Source: Robertmurraya korlensis (GTDB lineage: Bacteria; Bacillota; Bacilli; Bacillales; Cytobacillaceae). Taken from it: a DNA stretch of 64,000 nt. The DNA lies in NCBI RefSeq assembly GCF_023715225.1, contig NZ_JAMBNS010000008.1, positions 124,001 through 188,000 of the forward strand, given 5' to 3'. Shown piece after piece: positions 25,068 through 34,024 of the stretch. How positions within the stretch are numbered: position 1 is the stretch's first letter; every line of letters begins with the position of its first letter. Both the position numbers and the translations under genes were made by a program. The notes under the pieces are model-generated. The model searched no databases. It saw only the letters and a program-made list of their open reading frames with translations, and was not told the origin of the DNA.

Positions 25068-26682
25068 GAATCAGCTTACCCCTTTGACATTCTTCGTGAA
25101 ATGCTCGAAGACGTTTCGTTCGTTCAAGTAATAGGTCGAAAAATTGCTCAAACTCATCTTGGCGTTTGAGTTTTTTATATAGTGTTCGAAGCTTTTTTAG
25201 CTCACGAACGGCTTGGCGATAGTTGCCACGATTTTTCAAATCAATATTTTTTTGAATCGATTGATGGTACAGCGGCAATAGGACGGACGGGTCCTCTTTT
25301 TGAAGCTCTTTGATTTTATCGGTCGAGATGGAGGTCATGTCATAGCCGATATAGGCTTGCAGGTCGCTCCATTTTTCGTATTGCTTTTCCATATATAAGT
25401 ATTGTTCGTATTCACGGTAGCTATAGGGAAGAAGCTGCATGAGAATTTTTTCATACAGATCGATTCGATTCGTTTCTGAGCAATATGATTGCAGTACCCT
25501 TGTTGCATAACGTGTGAAGTCAAAGCACGCGTAGCTGTTCGGTAAGCTGAGTAAATAAGGTCGTAAGTAGCCAATAAATGCCTCAACGAATGGCCCCATG
25601 CGTTTCCAGTCACGTTGTGATTTAAAGTCCTCTAACCAAATGAGAAGAAAGGGACTAAGGTCTGCTTCGTGCTGACTGATGATGGATAAAGCTTTTTCGT
25701 CTCGCTTTAATAATAGGTTCAGATGGATGTAGCCAATTGAAAGGGCGTAGGAGCCATTGATTTTTCCAAGGTTCGCTAGTTTTTCTAGCTCTTCTTCACG
25801 CCAATGCTTCTTTTTAAAAAGAGAACTCCAAAGCAGCTGATAAAGCTGAATCCGTTCAAATTCTAAAGCAACCTCGTCAATGAGAAGGTCGGTCACATCA
25901 TCCTTCAATCGGGCAATGAATTCATCAAAGGCGAAGGGAAGGGCGTGTACGCTCAGGCGATTGTTGAGCACCTCGGTTTCGTCAATGAGTGAGAAAAAAA
26001 GCTGCTGGTAGTTTCGTTCGATGTCATAGGAGCTATGACCGGATTCCTGGCTTAAGTTGAGTAACTGGCGGAACGAAAAGATGTTTCCGATCAGCAGGTA
26101 GAGCTGTTTCCATTCTTGTTCAACAGGTGCACTTGCCCGGAGACGTCTCGTATATGCCTGGTACAGTTCTGGAATGAGGTAGGGCTTGGGTGTTCCTTGG
26201 CCCTTCATGATTGATTGAAAGCTATTTTGAAAGGTTTGAACCCAATGATCATAGTCGGGTTTGATGGTACCTGATCCTTTCATTAAATCCTTGGCCTTCA
26301 TGAGTCCGAGCTGTTGCGCCGTTTTTTTCTCATGAAGAGGGGTGCGCCATTCCTCGACCCAGTCAGCCACACTGCCAACTTGGGAAAAAGCGTAAAGAAA
26401 GGTAGCGACGATATGACGGCAAATTCCATCGGCTGGGCAGGAGCAGGAGCTTGTTTGGAAGAAGTTCAGCTCGACCTGAACAAACACCGGTGTAACATCC
26501 TGAACCGTTGATGTAACCGAGCCATCCTCGTAGCGGACCTTTGTAACGAGTCCTTGCCTATATATAAGAAGTCCTTTTTGCATCAGCTTCGCATCCGGTT
26601 CATAACCCGGACTTAGGAGCTTCGAAACATCTGCGGCAGCCGTTTCAATTAATTCTTTGTAAACCTCAGGGATATGTGACAT
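25060..26682 (-). CDS. ywqB: SWIM zinc-finger protein (YwqB-like)
   Basis: 540 residues. The SWIM motif CSCPADGICRHIVATFLY (CxCx6CxH) is at about residues 79-96. The rest is largely helical without recognised enzymatic motifs. SWIM domains bind DNA or proteins and are often fused to or paired with SNF2 helicases, so YwqB is probably the partner of YwqA, into which it overlaps. The start at 26682 follows GGGAGGG on the minus strand. Confidence 0.88.
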   Translation of the reverse strand: MSHIPEVYKELIETAAADVSKLLSPGYEPDAKLMQKGLLIYRQGLVTKVRYEDGSVTSTVQDVTPVFVQVELNFFQTSSCSCPADGICRHIVATFLYAFSQVGSVADWVEEWRTPLHEKKTAQQLGLMKAKDLMKGSGTIKPDYDHWVQTFQNSFQSIMKGQGTPKPYLIPELYQAYTRRLRASAPVEQEWKQLYLLIGNIFSFRQLLNLSQESGHSSYDIERNYQQLFFSLIDETEVLNNRLSVHALPFAFDEFIARLKDDVTDLLIDEVALEFERIQLYQLLWSSLFKKKHWREEELEKLANLGKINGSYALSIGYIHLNLLLKRDEKALSIISQHEADLSPFLLIWLEDFKSQRDWKRMGPFVEAFIGYLRPYLLSLPNSYACFDFTRYATRVLQSYCSETNRIDLYEKILMQLLPYSYREYEQYLYMEKQYEKWSDLQAYIGYDMTSISTDKIKELQKEDPSVLLPLYHQSIQKNIDLKNRGNYRQAVRELKKLRTLYKKLKRQDEFEQFFDLLLERTKRLRAFHEECQRGKLIHA

Positions 26683-26736
26683 CCGTCCAACCCTCCCGTT
26701 ATCAAAAATAGTCTATCCTCCATTATACCACCGAAT

Positions 26737-26894
26737 ACGGTGACAGACACCCCTCGTGGACAGAATGTGGGAAAGTGTCTTTTTGTGGTGACAGACACCC
26801 TTCGTGGACAGAATGGGGGGAAGTGTCTTTTTAGGGTGTCTGTCACCACTCGTGGACAGAAACACTATTTTTGTCCGTGTGAGGTGGACAGTTA
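26737..26894. repeat. REP-like block 4 (three cores, exact 48-bp spacing)
   Basis: Cores at 26739-26751 and 26787-26799 (GGTGACAGACACC) and 26835-26847 (GGTGTCTGTCACC), each 48 bp from the next. Each is followed by CGTGGACAGAA. The right end has TGTCCGTGTGAGGTGGACA, the second hairpin type in reverse. It lies upstream of ywqB. Confidence 0.92.
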
Positions 26895-26905
26895 ACGAAC
26901 AACCA

Positions 26906-26957
26906 CAAAAAAAATGACCCAACCAGCCGCGTGATATCCTACGGCTGATCGAGTCAG
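26906..26957 (-). terminator. Terminator after the sugar-binding lipoprotein gene
   Basis: Read on the minus strand, TGACTCGATCAGCCG and CGGCTGGTTGGGTCA pair with a few mismatches, followed by eight T. Confidence 0.75.
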
Positions 26958-26977
26958 TTCAAAATTTCATCATTTTA

Positions 26978-28273
26978 TTATTTCTTAAGCTTTTTCCAAG
27001 TGTCGTCGAATGCTTTCATGGTTTCTTCTTTTGAAGCTTGGCCGCCCACGTATGCTTGAAGAGCTGCACCGAATTCTTGACCAGCACCATCTGGGTACTT
27101 CATGAACTGCCAAGAGTATGTTTTGCCTTCTTTAGAGTATTTCAGAAGGTCCGCACCTAGAGGTCCGATGTCATCAGCTGAAGCATCGATGGATTTGAAT
27201 GCAGGGATGTACTTGAATTCTTTTGTCATAGCTGTTTTACCAGCGTCAGAAGTAACCATCCAGTTTAAGAAGTCTTTCGCTGCTTCTTTTTCTTCATCTG
27301 TAGCACCATTGTGAATAACCCAGTTACTTGGAACGTCAACCATTAGCTTATCCGCTTGTGCTGCGTCGTCAGTAAGTGGCATTGGAATGAAGCCAACTTC
27401 GATTTCAGGGTTGATTTTGTCTAGCATTGGTTGAATCCAGTTCCCTTGTTGCGTCATAGCCACTTCACCAGTCGCAAATAGAGTAACTTGTGTGTTGTAA
27501 TCTGTTGTTAATGGGTTTTTGTTACCGTACTTGATTGTTAAGTCAATTAGGTCGAAATACTTGCTCACATATTCGTTGCCTTCAATTTTTCCAGAGCCAT
27601 CGTTTAATCCGTTAAAGAAAGCTTCTGTGTCTTCTTGGTAAGCAAATGGAACGTTTAAGCCGTGGTTTGCTAATACCCACCACTCGCCGTATCCGATCGA
27701 GAATGGAGTGATTCCAGCGTCTTGAAGCTTCTTAGCAGCCGCTTCTAATTCAGAGAACGTCGTAGGAAGCTCAGTGATTCCTGCTTTTTCAAATAGTGCT
27801 TTGTTGTACGCAAAACCGTATCCTTCCATGTTCAATGGCATTCCGTATACTTTGCCATCGATTGTCATTCCGTCTAATGTACCTTCGAATGCATCGTCAA
27901 TCCAAGGTTGATCAGATAGATCTTCAAACTTATCCTTCCAAACAAGGGCAGCAGCATCTCCGTCGTTCATGAAGATATCAGGAGCTTTATTAGAAGCAAA
28001 TTTTGCTTTAAGAGCAGCTGCTCCGTCCGCTCCGCCTCCAACCGTTTCAATGTTGAATGTTACATCTGGATTTTCTTTTGTATATTCATCTGTTAGCGCT
28101 TTCAATTGATCAGCAATTTCAACCTTACCTTGGAAAACATCAAGAACAATTTTATCATCCTTACTTCCACTTTCCTTGTCGCCTGACGCGCTGTCACTTG
28201 AACATGCTCCTAAAAGAAGTGAGGCAGACAAGACACCTGCTAATACAGAATACTTTTTCAACTTTAAAGCCAT
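26978..28273 (-). CDS. ABC transporter sugar-binding lipoprotein (CUT1 family)
   Basis: 431 residues. A lipoprotein signal ends in LLLGACSSDSASG (lipid on the Cys at about residue 24), followed by the extracellular solute-binding family 1 fold (VTFNIETVGGGADGAAALKA, WWVLANHGLN, VAMTQQGNWIQPML). It captures an oligosaccharide or glycoside for the two permeases encoded upstream. No ATPase gene is adjacent, so a shared MsmX-type ATPase is presumed. An 81-bp gap with a strong hairpin separates it from the permeases. Confidence 0.9.
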   Translation of the reverse strand: MALKLKKYSVLAGVLSASLLLGACSSDSASGDKESGSKDDKIVLDVFQGKVEIADQLKALTDEYTKENPDVTFNIETVGGGADGAAALKAKFASNKAPDIFMNDGDAAALVWKDKFEDLSDQPWIDDAFEGTLDGMTIDGKVYGMPLNMEGYGFAYNKALFEKAGITELPTTFSELEAAAKKLQDAGITPFSIGYGEWWVLANHGLNVPFAYQEDTEAFFNGLNDGSGKIEGNEYVSKYFDLIDLTIKYGNKNPLTTDYNTQVTLFATGEVAMTQQGNWIQPMLDKINPEIEVGFIPMPLTDDAAQADKLMVDVPSNWVIHNGATDEEKEAAKDFLNWMVTSDAGKTAMTKEFKYIPAFKSIDASADDIGPLGADLLKYSKEGKTYSWQFMKYPDGAGQEFGAALQAYVGGQASKEETMKAFDDTWKKLKK

Positions 28274-28316
28274 TTTTGTTTTCCCCCTTGGAAAATGATC
28301 TTTAATATATTGGATC

Positions 28317-28343
28317 CCACAGTCTGAAGTTTTCAGACTGTGG
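28317..28343 (-). other. Intercistronic hairpin between permease and binding-protein genes
   Basis: CCACAGTCTGAA / TTCAGACTGTGG is a perfect 12-bp stem with a 3-nt loop. No T-run follows on the minus strand, so it probably stabilises or processes the mRNA and helps set the ratio of binding protein to permease. Confidence 0.65.
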
Positions 28344-28354
28344 AGGTAAAACCC

Positions 28355-29185
28355 TTACTTAATCGAACCACTAGTAATCCCTTTAATGATGTGCTTTTGC
28401 ATTGAGAAGAAGAAAATCAATAATGGGATAATTCCAAGTACCAATGCCGCTAATGCTAAATCCCACTGCTTCGTATATTGACCGAAGAAGAAGAAGGTTG
28501 CAAGTGGAATCGTTCTTAGCTCCGGATCTTGAAGAACAAGAGACGGCAACAAGAAGTCATTCCAAATCCATAAGCTGTTTAAAATCACAATTGTTACAGT
28601 AATCGGTTTTAATAATGGAAAAACAATTCTCCAGAAAACCCCAAATCGAGAGCAACCATCAATAATAGCTGCTTCTTCCAGTTCAACTGGAATGCCTTTA
28701 ATAAACCCGTGGTACAAGAAGATCGTCATCCCAGACCCGAAGCCTAAGTACATGATCACAAGGCCCCACATACTATTCAGTAATCCGAAGTTTCCTGCTG
28801 TTTTAATCAGCGGAATCATAATCGATTGGAACGGGATAATCATTGCTGCAACAAAGCTCATAAAAATCACATTACTAATCTTCTTTTTTGTACGAACGAG
28901 CATATAAGCTGCCATCGAGCAAAAAATGACTAGAACGATGTTACTTGAAACAGTAATAATTAAAGAGTTGGTAAAAACATTCAAGTAATCTAGTTTCTCA
29001 AACGCTTGTACATAATTCTCAAACTGAAACACTTTCGGTAATGCCGAAGTATTCGTTAAAATCTCGGCGAAAGGCTTCAGGGAGTTTGACACGACATAAT
29101 AGAAAGGGACTAAGAACACGAGTCCGAGTGCAATCGCAAGGATCTCAACAATAAATGTTCTTCCTGTATACTTGTGACCCATCAC
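28355..29185 (-). CDS. ABC transporter permease (CUT1, MalG/AraQ-like)
   Basis: 276 residues with six transmembrane segments. The EAA loop ELEEAAIIDGCSRFGVFWRIVFPLLKP contacts the ATPase. It pairs with the second permease, with which it overlaps by 4 bp; GGGAGG on the minus strand is set for GTG 29185 or ATG 29182. It is part of an uptake system for an oligosaccharide. Confidence 0.9.
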   Translation of the reverse strand: MMGHKYTGRTFIVEILAIALGLVFLVPFYYVVSNSLKPFAEILTNTSALPKVFQFENYVQAFEKLDYLNVFTNSLIITVSSNIVLVIFCSMAAYMLVRTKKKISNVIFMSFVAAMIIPFQSIMIPLIKTAGNFGLLNSMWGLVIMYLGFGSGMTIFLYHGFIKGIPVELEEAAIIDGCSRFGVFWRIVFPLLKPITVTIVILNSLWIWNDFLLPSLVLQDPELRTIPLATFFFFGQYTKQWDLALAALVLGIIPLLIFFFSMQKHIIKGITSGSIK

Positions 29186-30150
29186 GATTCAACCTCCCTT
29201 TTCTTAGAAATCGTCACTTGCAGCACAGAGATCGCTGCTACAATAAGGAAGAAAATCAATGCCTTGGCTTCACCGATTCCATAACGGTTGTTCACAAAGG
29301 CCTCTGTATAGATATTAAGTGCTAACATTTCTGTTGACTTAAATGGTCCACCATTAGTTAAAGATAGGTTCGCATCAAAGATTTTAAAAGATGATGCTGT
29401 TGTTAAGAATAAACAGATCGTTACAGCTGGTGCAACTAACGGCATCGTGATGTGTCGAAGAACCTGCCATCTGTTTGCTCCATCAATTCGTGCTGCTTCA
29501 ATTAATTCTTGTGGAACGTTTTGCAGTGCTGCGATATAGATGATCATAATGTAGCCAGCACCTTGCCACACACTCACGATCACGATTCCCCAGAACGCCG
29601 TTTTTGCATCTCCTAGCCACGCTAGTTCAAAAAGTGGAATTCCAGTTAATTCACCGATTGAAGCAAATCCTTTAACAAAAATGAACTGCCAAATGAATCC
29701 TAGCAATAATCCGCCTAGTAAATTCGGCATGAAGAAGACCGTTCGTAAAATATTACTTGTTTTCAGCATTTGTGTAACTAGAAGCGCTAATCCAAAGCCG
29801 ATCGCGTTTGTTAGCACAATTGCTACCACGGTGTATTTTGTTGTTAAAATAAATGATGCGTGAAACTGTTTATCTTCAAAAAGTAAATACTTGAAGTTAT
29901 CAAGGCCTACCCATTGAACCGATCCGGTAACCCCATTCCAATCTGTAAACGCGTAATAAATACCTGTAAAGAAAGGAATTAAGACAATTAAGGTAAATGC
30001 CAAGAAAACAGGTCCTACGAATAAGGTAAACAACCCCGCGTTTTTCAGCTTCTTTTTACTTAGGAAAGGTTTGGATTCAGTTTTGTGCTTGGTTGTCTCG
30101 CTTACAATCACTGATCCGTCCACTTCTTTTACATTACTTTGGCTATTCAT
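29182..30150 (-). CDS. ABC transporter permease (CUT1, MalF/UgpA-like)
   Basis: 322 residues with a cytoplasmic N-terminal extension of about 40 residues and six membrane segments. The EAA loop is ELIEAARIDGANRWQVLRHITMPLV. It is the first gene of the transporter operon. The start at 30150 (MNSQSNVKEV) follows GGAGGTGCTGGGG; the ATG five codons earlier overlaps that site. Its upstream region carries the 45-bp element shared with the 37831 operon. Confidence 0.9.
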   Translation of the reverse strand: MNSQSNVKEVDGSVIVSETTKHKTESKPFLSKKKLKNAGLFTLFVGPVFLAFTLIVLIPFFTGIYYAFTDWNGVTGSVQWVGLDNFKYLLFEDKQFHASFILTTKYTVVAIVLTNAIGFGLALLVTQMLKTSNILRTVFFMPNLLGGLLLGFIWQFIFVKGFASIGELTGIPLFELAWLGDAKTAFWGIVIVSVWQGAGYIMIIYIAALQNVPQELIEAARIDGANRWQVLRHITMPLVAPAVTICLFLTTASSFKIFDANLSLTNGGPFKSTEMLALNIYTEAFVNNRYGIGEAKALIFFLIVAAISVLQVTISKKREVES

Positions 30151-30193
30151 CCCCAGCACCTCCATAGACCTATTTTCAACTATTTTAAGAAAC

Positions 30194-30238
30194 TATGAAA
30201 CGGCTTACATTGACCAACTGGGTGGAAAATATTGAACC
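30194..30238 (-). promoter_or_regulatory. Shared 45-bp control element, copy 1 (ABC transporter operon)
   Basis: Read on the minus strand this is 38/45 identical, with no gap, to 37731-37775. The 20 bases at 30194-30213 are fully identical and contain TGTAAGCCGTTTCA, which resembles a cre box with one mismatch. Two TCAATAT/TCAATGT half-sites lie 22 bp apart, about two helical turns, as is common for AraC-type regulators. The start codon of the first permease is 44 bp away. Confidence 0.75.
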
Positions 30239-30325
30239 GTTTCTTTTTTTACACCCTCTGTTGAAGTCCAAGAAAATTGTGCTACAATGAGTGGGATTTC
30301 TACCAAGGAAGGATGAGGAAAAGCG

Positions 30326-32119
30326 ATGAAATGGGGAATTCGGAAAAAGTTAATCATCTTTTTAATGCTGGCAACCATCCTCCCATTTGGTATGGCGATC
30401 GGAATTACCTATTATCAGACAACCAACTCGATTAATGATCAGTTTGTTTCTACGAACCACGATCTTATTGCAAAGGGTGAGCAGGAACTCACAGTATATT
30501 TGGAGGATATTGCGCAAATGACCACCGTTCTCTATCGTTATGAACCATTAATGAGTGTGATGCGAGAAGGAATCTCTGATGATATAGGAAGTAATCAAGG
30601 CGAAATAAGAAGGGCACTTGCCTATTTATTTAATACCCGACCTGAAATTGAACAAATGCACTTATACATTGATAAGGAAAAGGATTCGTTTATAAACTAT
30701 CATTCTACAATCAGCGGCCGTGGAGAATATGAGGATATTCTTTCGCATCCTTATTATGCTCAGCTGCCAGACCATGACGATTTTTATTTGATTGAACCAC
30801 CACATGAAATATCCAGCTATAACAATATGTCCTTTATACCGAAATCACAGAGTACAAAGGTCCTCAGCTTTCACAGTGTTATTCGCGATGTACCTGCGGA
30901 AGATATTTTAGGGTTTCTTTCCATTGATATTAATTTATCAAGAATCGGTGCAGTAGCGGATCGATTATATACGAAGGACGCCGAAGAGCTTTTTATTGTG
31001 AATGACCAAGGAATCGTGGTGTATTCCTCGAATGAAGCGATGATTGGAGAGCCGATGACGGAGAGTTGGTATGAGCCTATCAAGCAGCAACCACCGTTCA
31101 CAAAGAGCATTGAGTGGGACGAAGGGGTGATCGTGTTTGACCAATTTTCCGGACCGGTGGAAAATTGGTATATTGCGAAGCGAATTCCGTATGATGTGCT
31201 TTATCAAATGGCAAGACAAACCGCCTATACGAATATCGTGATTGGAATTGTCACGCTTATTGTCGTGCTAGTCGCTACCATGTTTGTTTCGTTTAAAATT
31301 ACCGCCCCTATCAAAGTGCTGATCACCAATATGAAAAAGGTAGAAAAAGGGGAGTTCAAGGCTGATTTTGAGTCATTAGGAAACGACGAAATTGGTATGC
31401 TAGGAAAACATTTTAAGAGCATGATTGAAAAAATAAATGAACTGATTGAACGCGAATACCGGTTGGATATCGAAAATAAAGCTTCCCAGCTTCGCGTTTT
31501 GCGCTCGCAAATCAATCCGCATTTTTTATATAACTCGCTTCAATCAATTGGCACGTTGGCACTCAAAGCTAACGGGACAAAGGTGTATACACTGTTAACG
31601 TCACTTGCTGCAATTATGCGGTATAGCATGAATATGAGAGAAGATGTTGTCCCATTATCACACGAAATTCGACATGTGAAATCGTACTTGCAGCTGCAAA
31701 AACAGCGATTCGATGATCAGTTTCAATTTCAGTTGGTGATTGATAAGGAAGCCGAGGGAATTCTTGTTCCAAAAATGATGTTACAGCCGATTGTTGAAAA
31801 CTGTTTTAAGCATGGTTTTGATCAGCATACAGACAAACAATTGATTACCATTTCTGCTTCTGTCAAAGAGAATCGGATGCTTCAAATCCGTGTGAAGGAC
31901 AATGGAACGGGTGTGACAGAGGAGCAATTAAGCCTCATTCGTCAGGAATTATATAGTGAAACGGAGAAGTCTTCTGAATCGATCGGACTGAAAAATATTT
32001 ATGACCGATTAGTGATTTATTATCGTAATCAAGCTAATTTTATTATTTTTAAAAATGGAGAAGTAGGCTTTGGGGTAAGCATTGATATTCCTGTTGAAAT
32101 GCCGAAGGAGGGGAAATAG
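30326..32119 (+). CDS. Sensor histidine kinase, YesM type
   Basis: 597 residues: transmembrane helix at about 9-28, an extracytoplasmic sensor domain (about 30-285), a second helix (about 295-320), HAMP, and a His_kinase domain with RSQINPHFLYNSLQSIGTLA holding the phosphorylated His and VKDNGTGVTEEQLSLIR for ATP binding. YesM-type kinases control sugar-uptake operons. It is divergent from the ABC operon and sits 2 bp before its response-regulator gene. Confidence 0.9.
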   Translation: MKWGIRKKLIIFLMLATILPFGMAIGITYYQTTNSINDQFVSTNHDLIAKGEQELTVYLEDIAQMTTVLYRYEPLMSVMREGISDDIGSNQGEIRRALAYLFNTRPEIEQMHLYIDKEKDSFINYHSTISGRGEYEDILSHPYYAQLPDHDDFYLIEPPHEISSYNNMSFIPKSQSTKVLSFHSVIRDVPAEDILGFLSIDINLSRIGAVADRLYTKDAEELFIVNDQGIVVYSSNEAMIGEPMTESWYEPIKQQPPFTKSIEWDEGVIVFDQFSGPVENWYIAKRIPYDVLYQMARQTAYTNIVIGIVTLIVVLVATMFVSFKITAPIKVLITNMKKVEKGEFKADFESLGNDEIGMLGKHFKSMIEKINELIEREYRLDIENKASQLRVLRSQINPHFLYNSLQSIGTLALKANGTKVYTLLTSLAAIMRYSMNMREDVVPLSHEIRHVKSYLQLQKQRFDDQFQFQLVIDKEAEGILVPKMMLQPIVENCFKHGFDQHTDKQLITISASVKENRMLQIRVKDNGTGVTEEQLSLIRQELYSETEKSSESIGLKNIYDRLVIYYRNQANFIIFKNGEVGFGVSIDIPVEMPKEGK

Positions 32120-32121
32120 CC

Positions 32122-33714
32122 GTGATCGTTTTAATTGTTGATGATGAAACGCATGTACGTGAAGGAATCAAACTTCTAGGGAATTGGGAGAAGCACGGAA
32201 TCACCACGATCTATGAAGCAAGCAATGGAGAAGAAGCAACAAACCTTATTGAAAAACACCGCCCAGAGATTATTTTTTCCGATATGAAAATGCCGAAAAT
32301 GGACGGAACGAAGCTACTCGAATGGATCAAAGGAAATCACCCTTCAAGCAAGGTGATCGTCGTCACTGGGTACGATGACTATCATTATATGAGAAAAGCC
32401 ATTCACTTCGGAAGCACGGATTATTTGCTAAAGCCAGTGGACCCGGAAATATTGAATCAAACGCTAGAAACGGCAGTGGACGAATGGAAAAAGGAAGAGC
32501 AGGAGCGGAAAAAAGAAGAAACTAGCGGACAGTTGATGAATATGATGAAGCCTGTCTACCGCGACCGAAAGTTCACGCAGCTCATGAATAGTGATGAAGG
32601 TGTAGATGAGGGTCTGTTCGAGGAACTAGGGTTTCAATCATCACGAAGCTACACGGTGGGGATCATTCGGGTGAACCGCAGAACAATTGAGGCATTTGGT
32701 GGGGACCGTGATTTAACCTATTTTACAGTGCTAAATGTGGTAAATGAAATTTTAATAGAAAAAGAATGCGGAATAGGGTTTCGATATTTATCCAATAAGG
32801 GTGAGGTTGTGATCATCTTTTGGAATCGGTTTGATGAAATCGGGGACATTCTCACAGGGATTTATGAATCCTTGAAAACAGCTATGAATATCGCTTGTCC
32901 GATCGCTTTAGGAAAAATGGTCATGGAAAGCTCACAGCTGAAGGAGTCATACCGAGAAGCGAGAAAGGTACTTGTTGGCAGAAATCTGTTGGAGAAGAAA
33001 GCCTGCAAGGTTTATGTAGAACAGGTGATGCCAGAAAAACCGTTGAAAAGCATTATGGACTACTCCTCAAGCATAGACTTGGCAATTCAAGCAGGGGAAA
33101 TCGAAGCATTCGACGAGCTCATCGAGCAGGTGCGGACCGATTTTACCGAACAGGACTACTTATCGGTTAGACAGGTATTGCAGTTTGAAAATGAGTACTT
33201 GCTGTTGAGCAATCGCTCGTATAAAGCTAATAAAATCGCGGTGAAGGTGTCTGAAAATGTCGAGGGCCGAGTGGATTCGTTTTTTGATGAAGACGGGAAC
33301 TTCATGCTAGATGAATATGTGGTTGCGAAAAGGCGCGAGATCAGTTTATTTCTGAGAAAGCTGAAGAAACAGGCCAGTAAGAAAACAAGCAATATCATTG
33401 AAGATATTGAAGCGTATTTGCAGGCAAACTTTGATCGTGACGTGAAGCTACAAGAGATTTCTGAGCATTTTTACATTAGCAGAGAGTATATTTCACGAAA
33501 GTTCAAACAGGAATTTAACGTGAATATCTCTGACTACATTGTGAACATCCGAATGAAAAAGGCTAAATCACTGCTGAAAAATAGTCAGTTGAAGATCTAT
33601 GAAATTGCAAATATGATTGGCTATCAGGATGATAAGTATTTTCGTAAGGTGTTTAAGAAGGTTGTGGGGATAACGCCGAATGAGTATCGTGCTGGTTTGG
33701 ATGGGAAGAAATGA
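32122..33714 (+). CDS. Response regulator, YesN type (REC + AraC HTH)
   Basis: 530 residues: receiver domain (about 1-120) with the acidic pair in VDDE, phospho-accepting Asp54 in IIFSDMKMPKMDG and KPVD; a central helical region; and a C-terminal AraC-type double HTH (about 425-525; ISEHFYISREYISRKFKQEF). The start is GTG at 32122 with GGAGGGG upstream. It is the likely binder of the shared 45-bp elements at 30194 and 37731. Confidence 0.9.
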   Translation: MIVLIVDDETHVREGIKLLGNWEKHGITTIYEASNGEEATNLIEKHRPEIIFSDMKMPKMDGTKLLEWIKGNHPSSKVIVVTGYDDYHYMRKAIHFGSTDYLLKPVDPEILNQTLETAVDEWKKEEQERKKEETSGQLMNMMKPVYRDRKFTQLMNSDEGVDEGLFEELGFQSSRSYTVGIIRVNRRTIEAFGGDRDLTYFTVLNVVNEILIEKECGIGFRYLSNKGEVVIIFWNRFDEIGDILTGIYESLKTAMNIACPIALGKMVMESSQLKESYREARKVLVGRNLLEKKACKVYVEQVMPEKPLKSIMDYSSSIDLAIQAGEIEAFDELIEQVRTDFTEQDYLSVRQVLQFENEYLLLSNRSYKANKIAVKVSENVEGRVDSFFDEDGNFMLDEYVVAKRREISLFLRKLKKQASKKTSNIIEDIEAYLQANFDRDVKLQEISEHFYISREYISRKFKQEFNVNISDYIVNIRMKKAKSLLKNSQLKIYEIANMIGYQDDKYFRKVFKKVVGITPNEYRAGLDGKK

Positions 33715-34024
33715 TGAATATGGTTTTATGTTGAAGTACTCTATTCACTAGGGTACTTATTTTTATTTAAAAAAATATAAAACTATTTATTTTGATTATG
33801 TCAGTAAAGGATAGTCCTAATTTACTAGAACTAGGAAGAAAATAGCCATATATAATTCTACTACTTTTTGGTATCCTAATAAATGTAATAAATATTTTGT
33901 TGAACATTGTCTATTAGTAAGAGAAAGAAGATGTTCGTCTACTTCTCATAGTTTACTATTATAATTTTTTACTATATATAATTTTACGTTTATTCTAAAA
34001 AAGCTTGTAGGGGGTTTAAAAAAA
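33715..34024. other. AT-rich intergenic region before the glucosaminidase gene
   Basis: No ORF or RNA gene seen. TTTACT (33952-33957) and TATAAT (33977-33982) could be a promoter with a long 19-bp spacer. AGGGGG just before the TTG start is the ribosome site of the next gene. Confidence 0.35.

Noticed and set aside
26737-26894. Reading the REP blocks as transcription terminators only
   Set aside because: They lack T-runs, true terminators lie beside several of them, and the cores are identical between unrelated loci.
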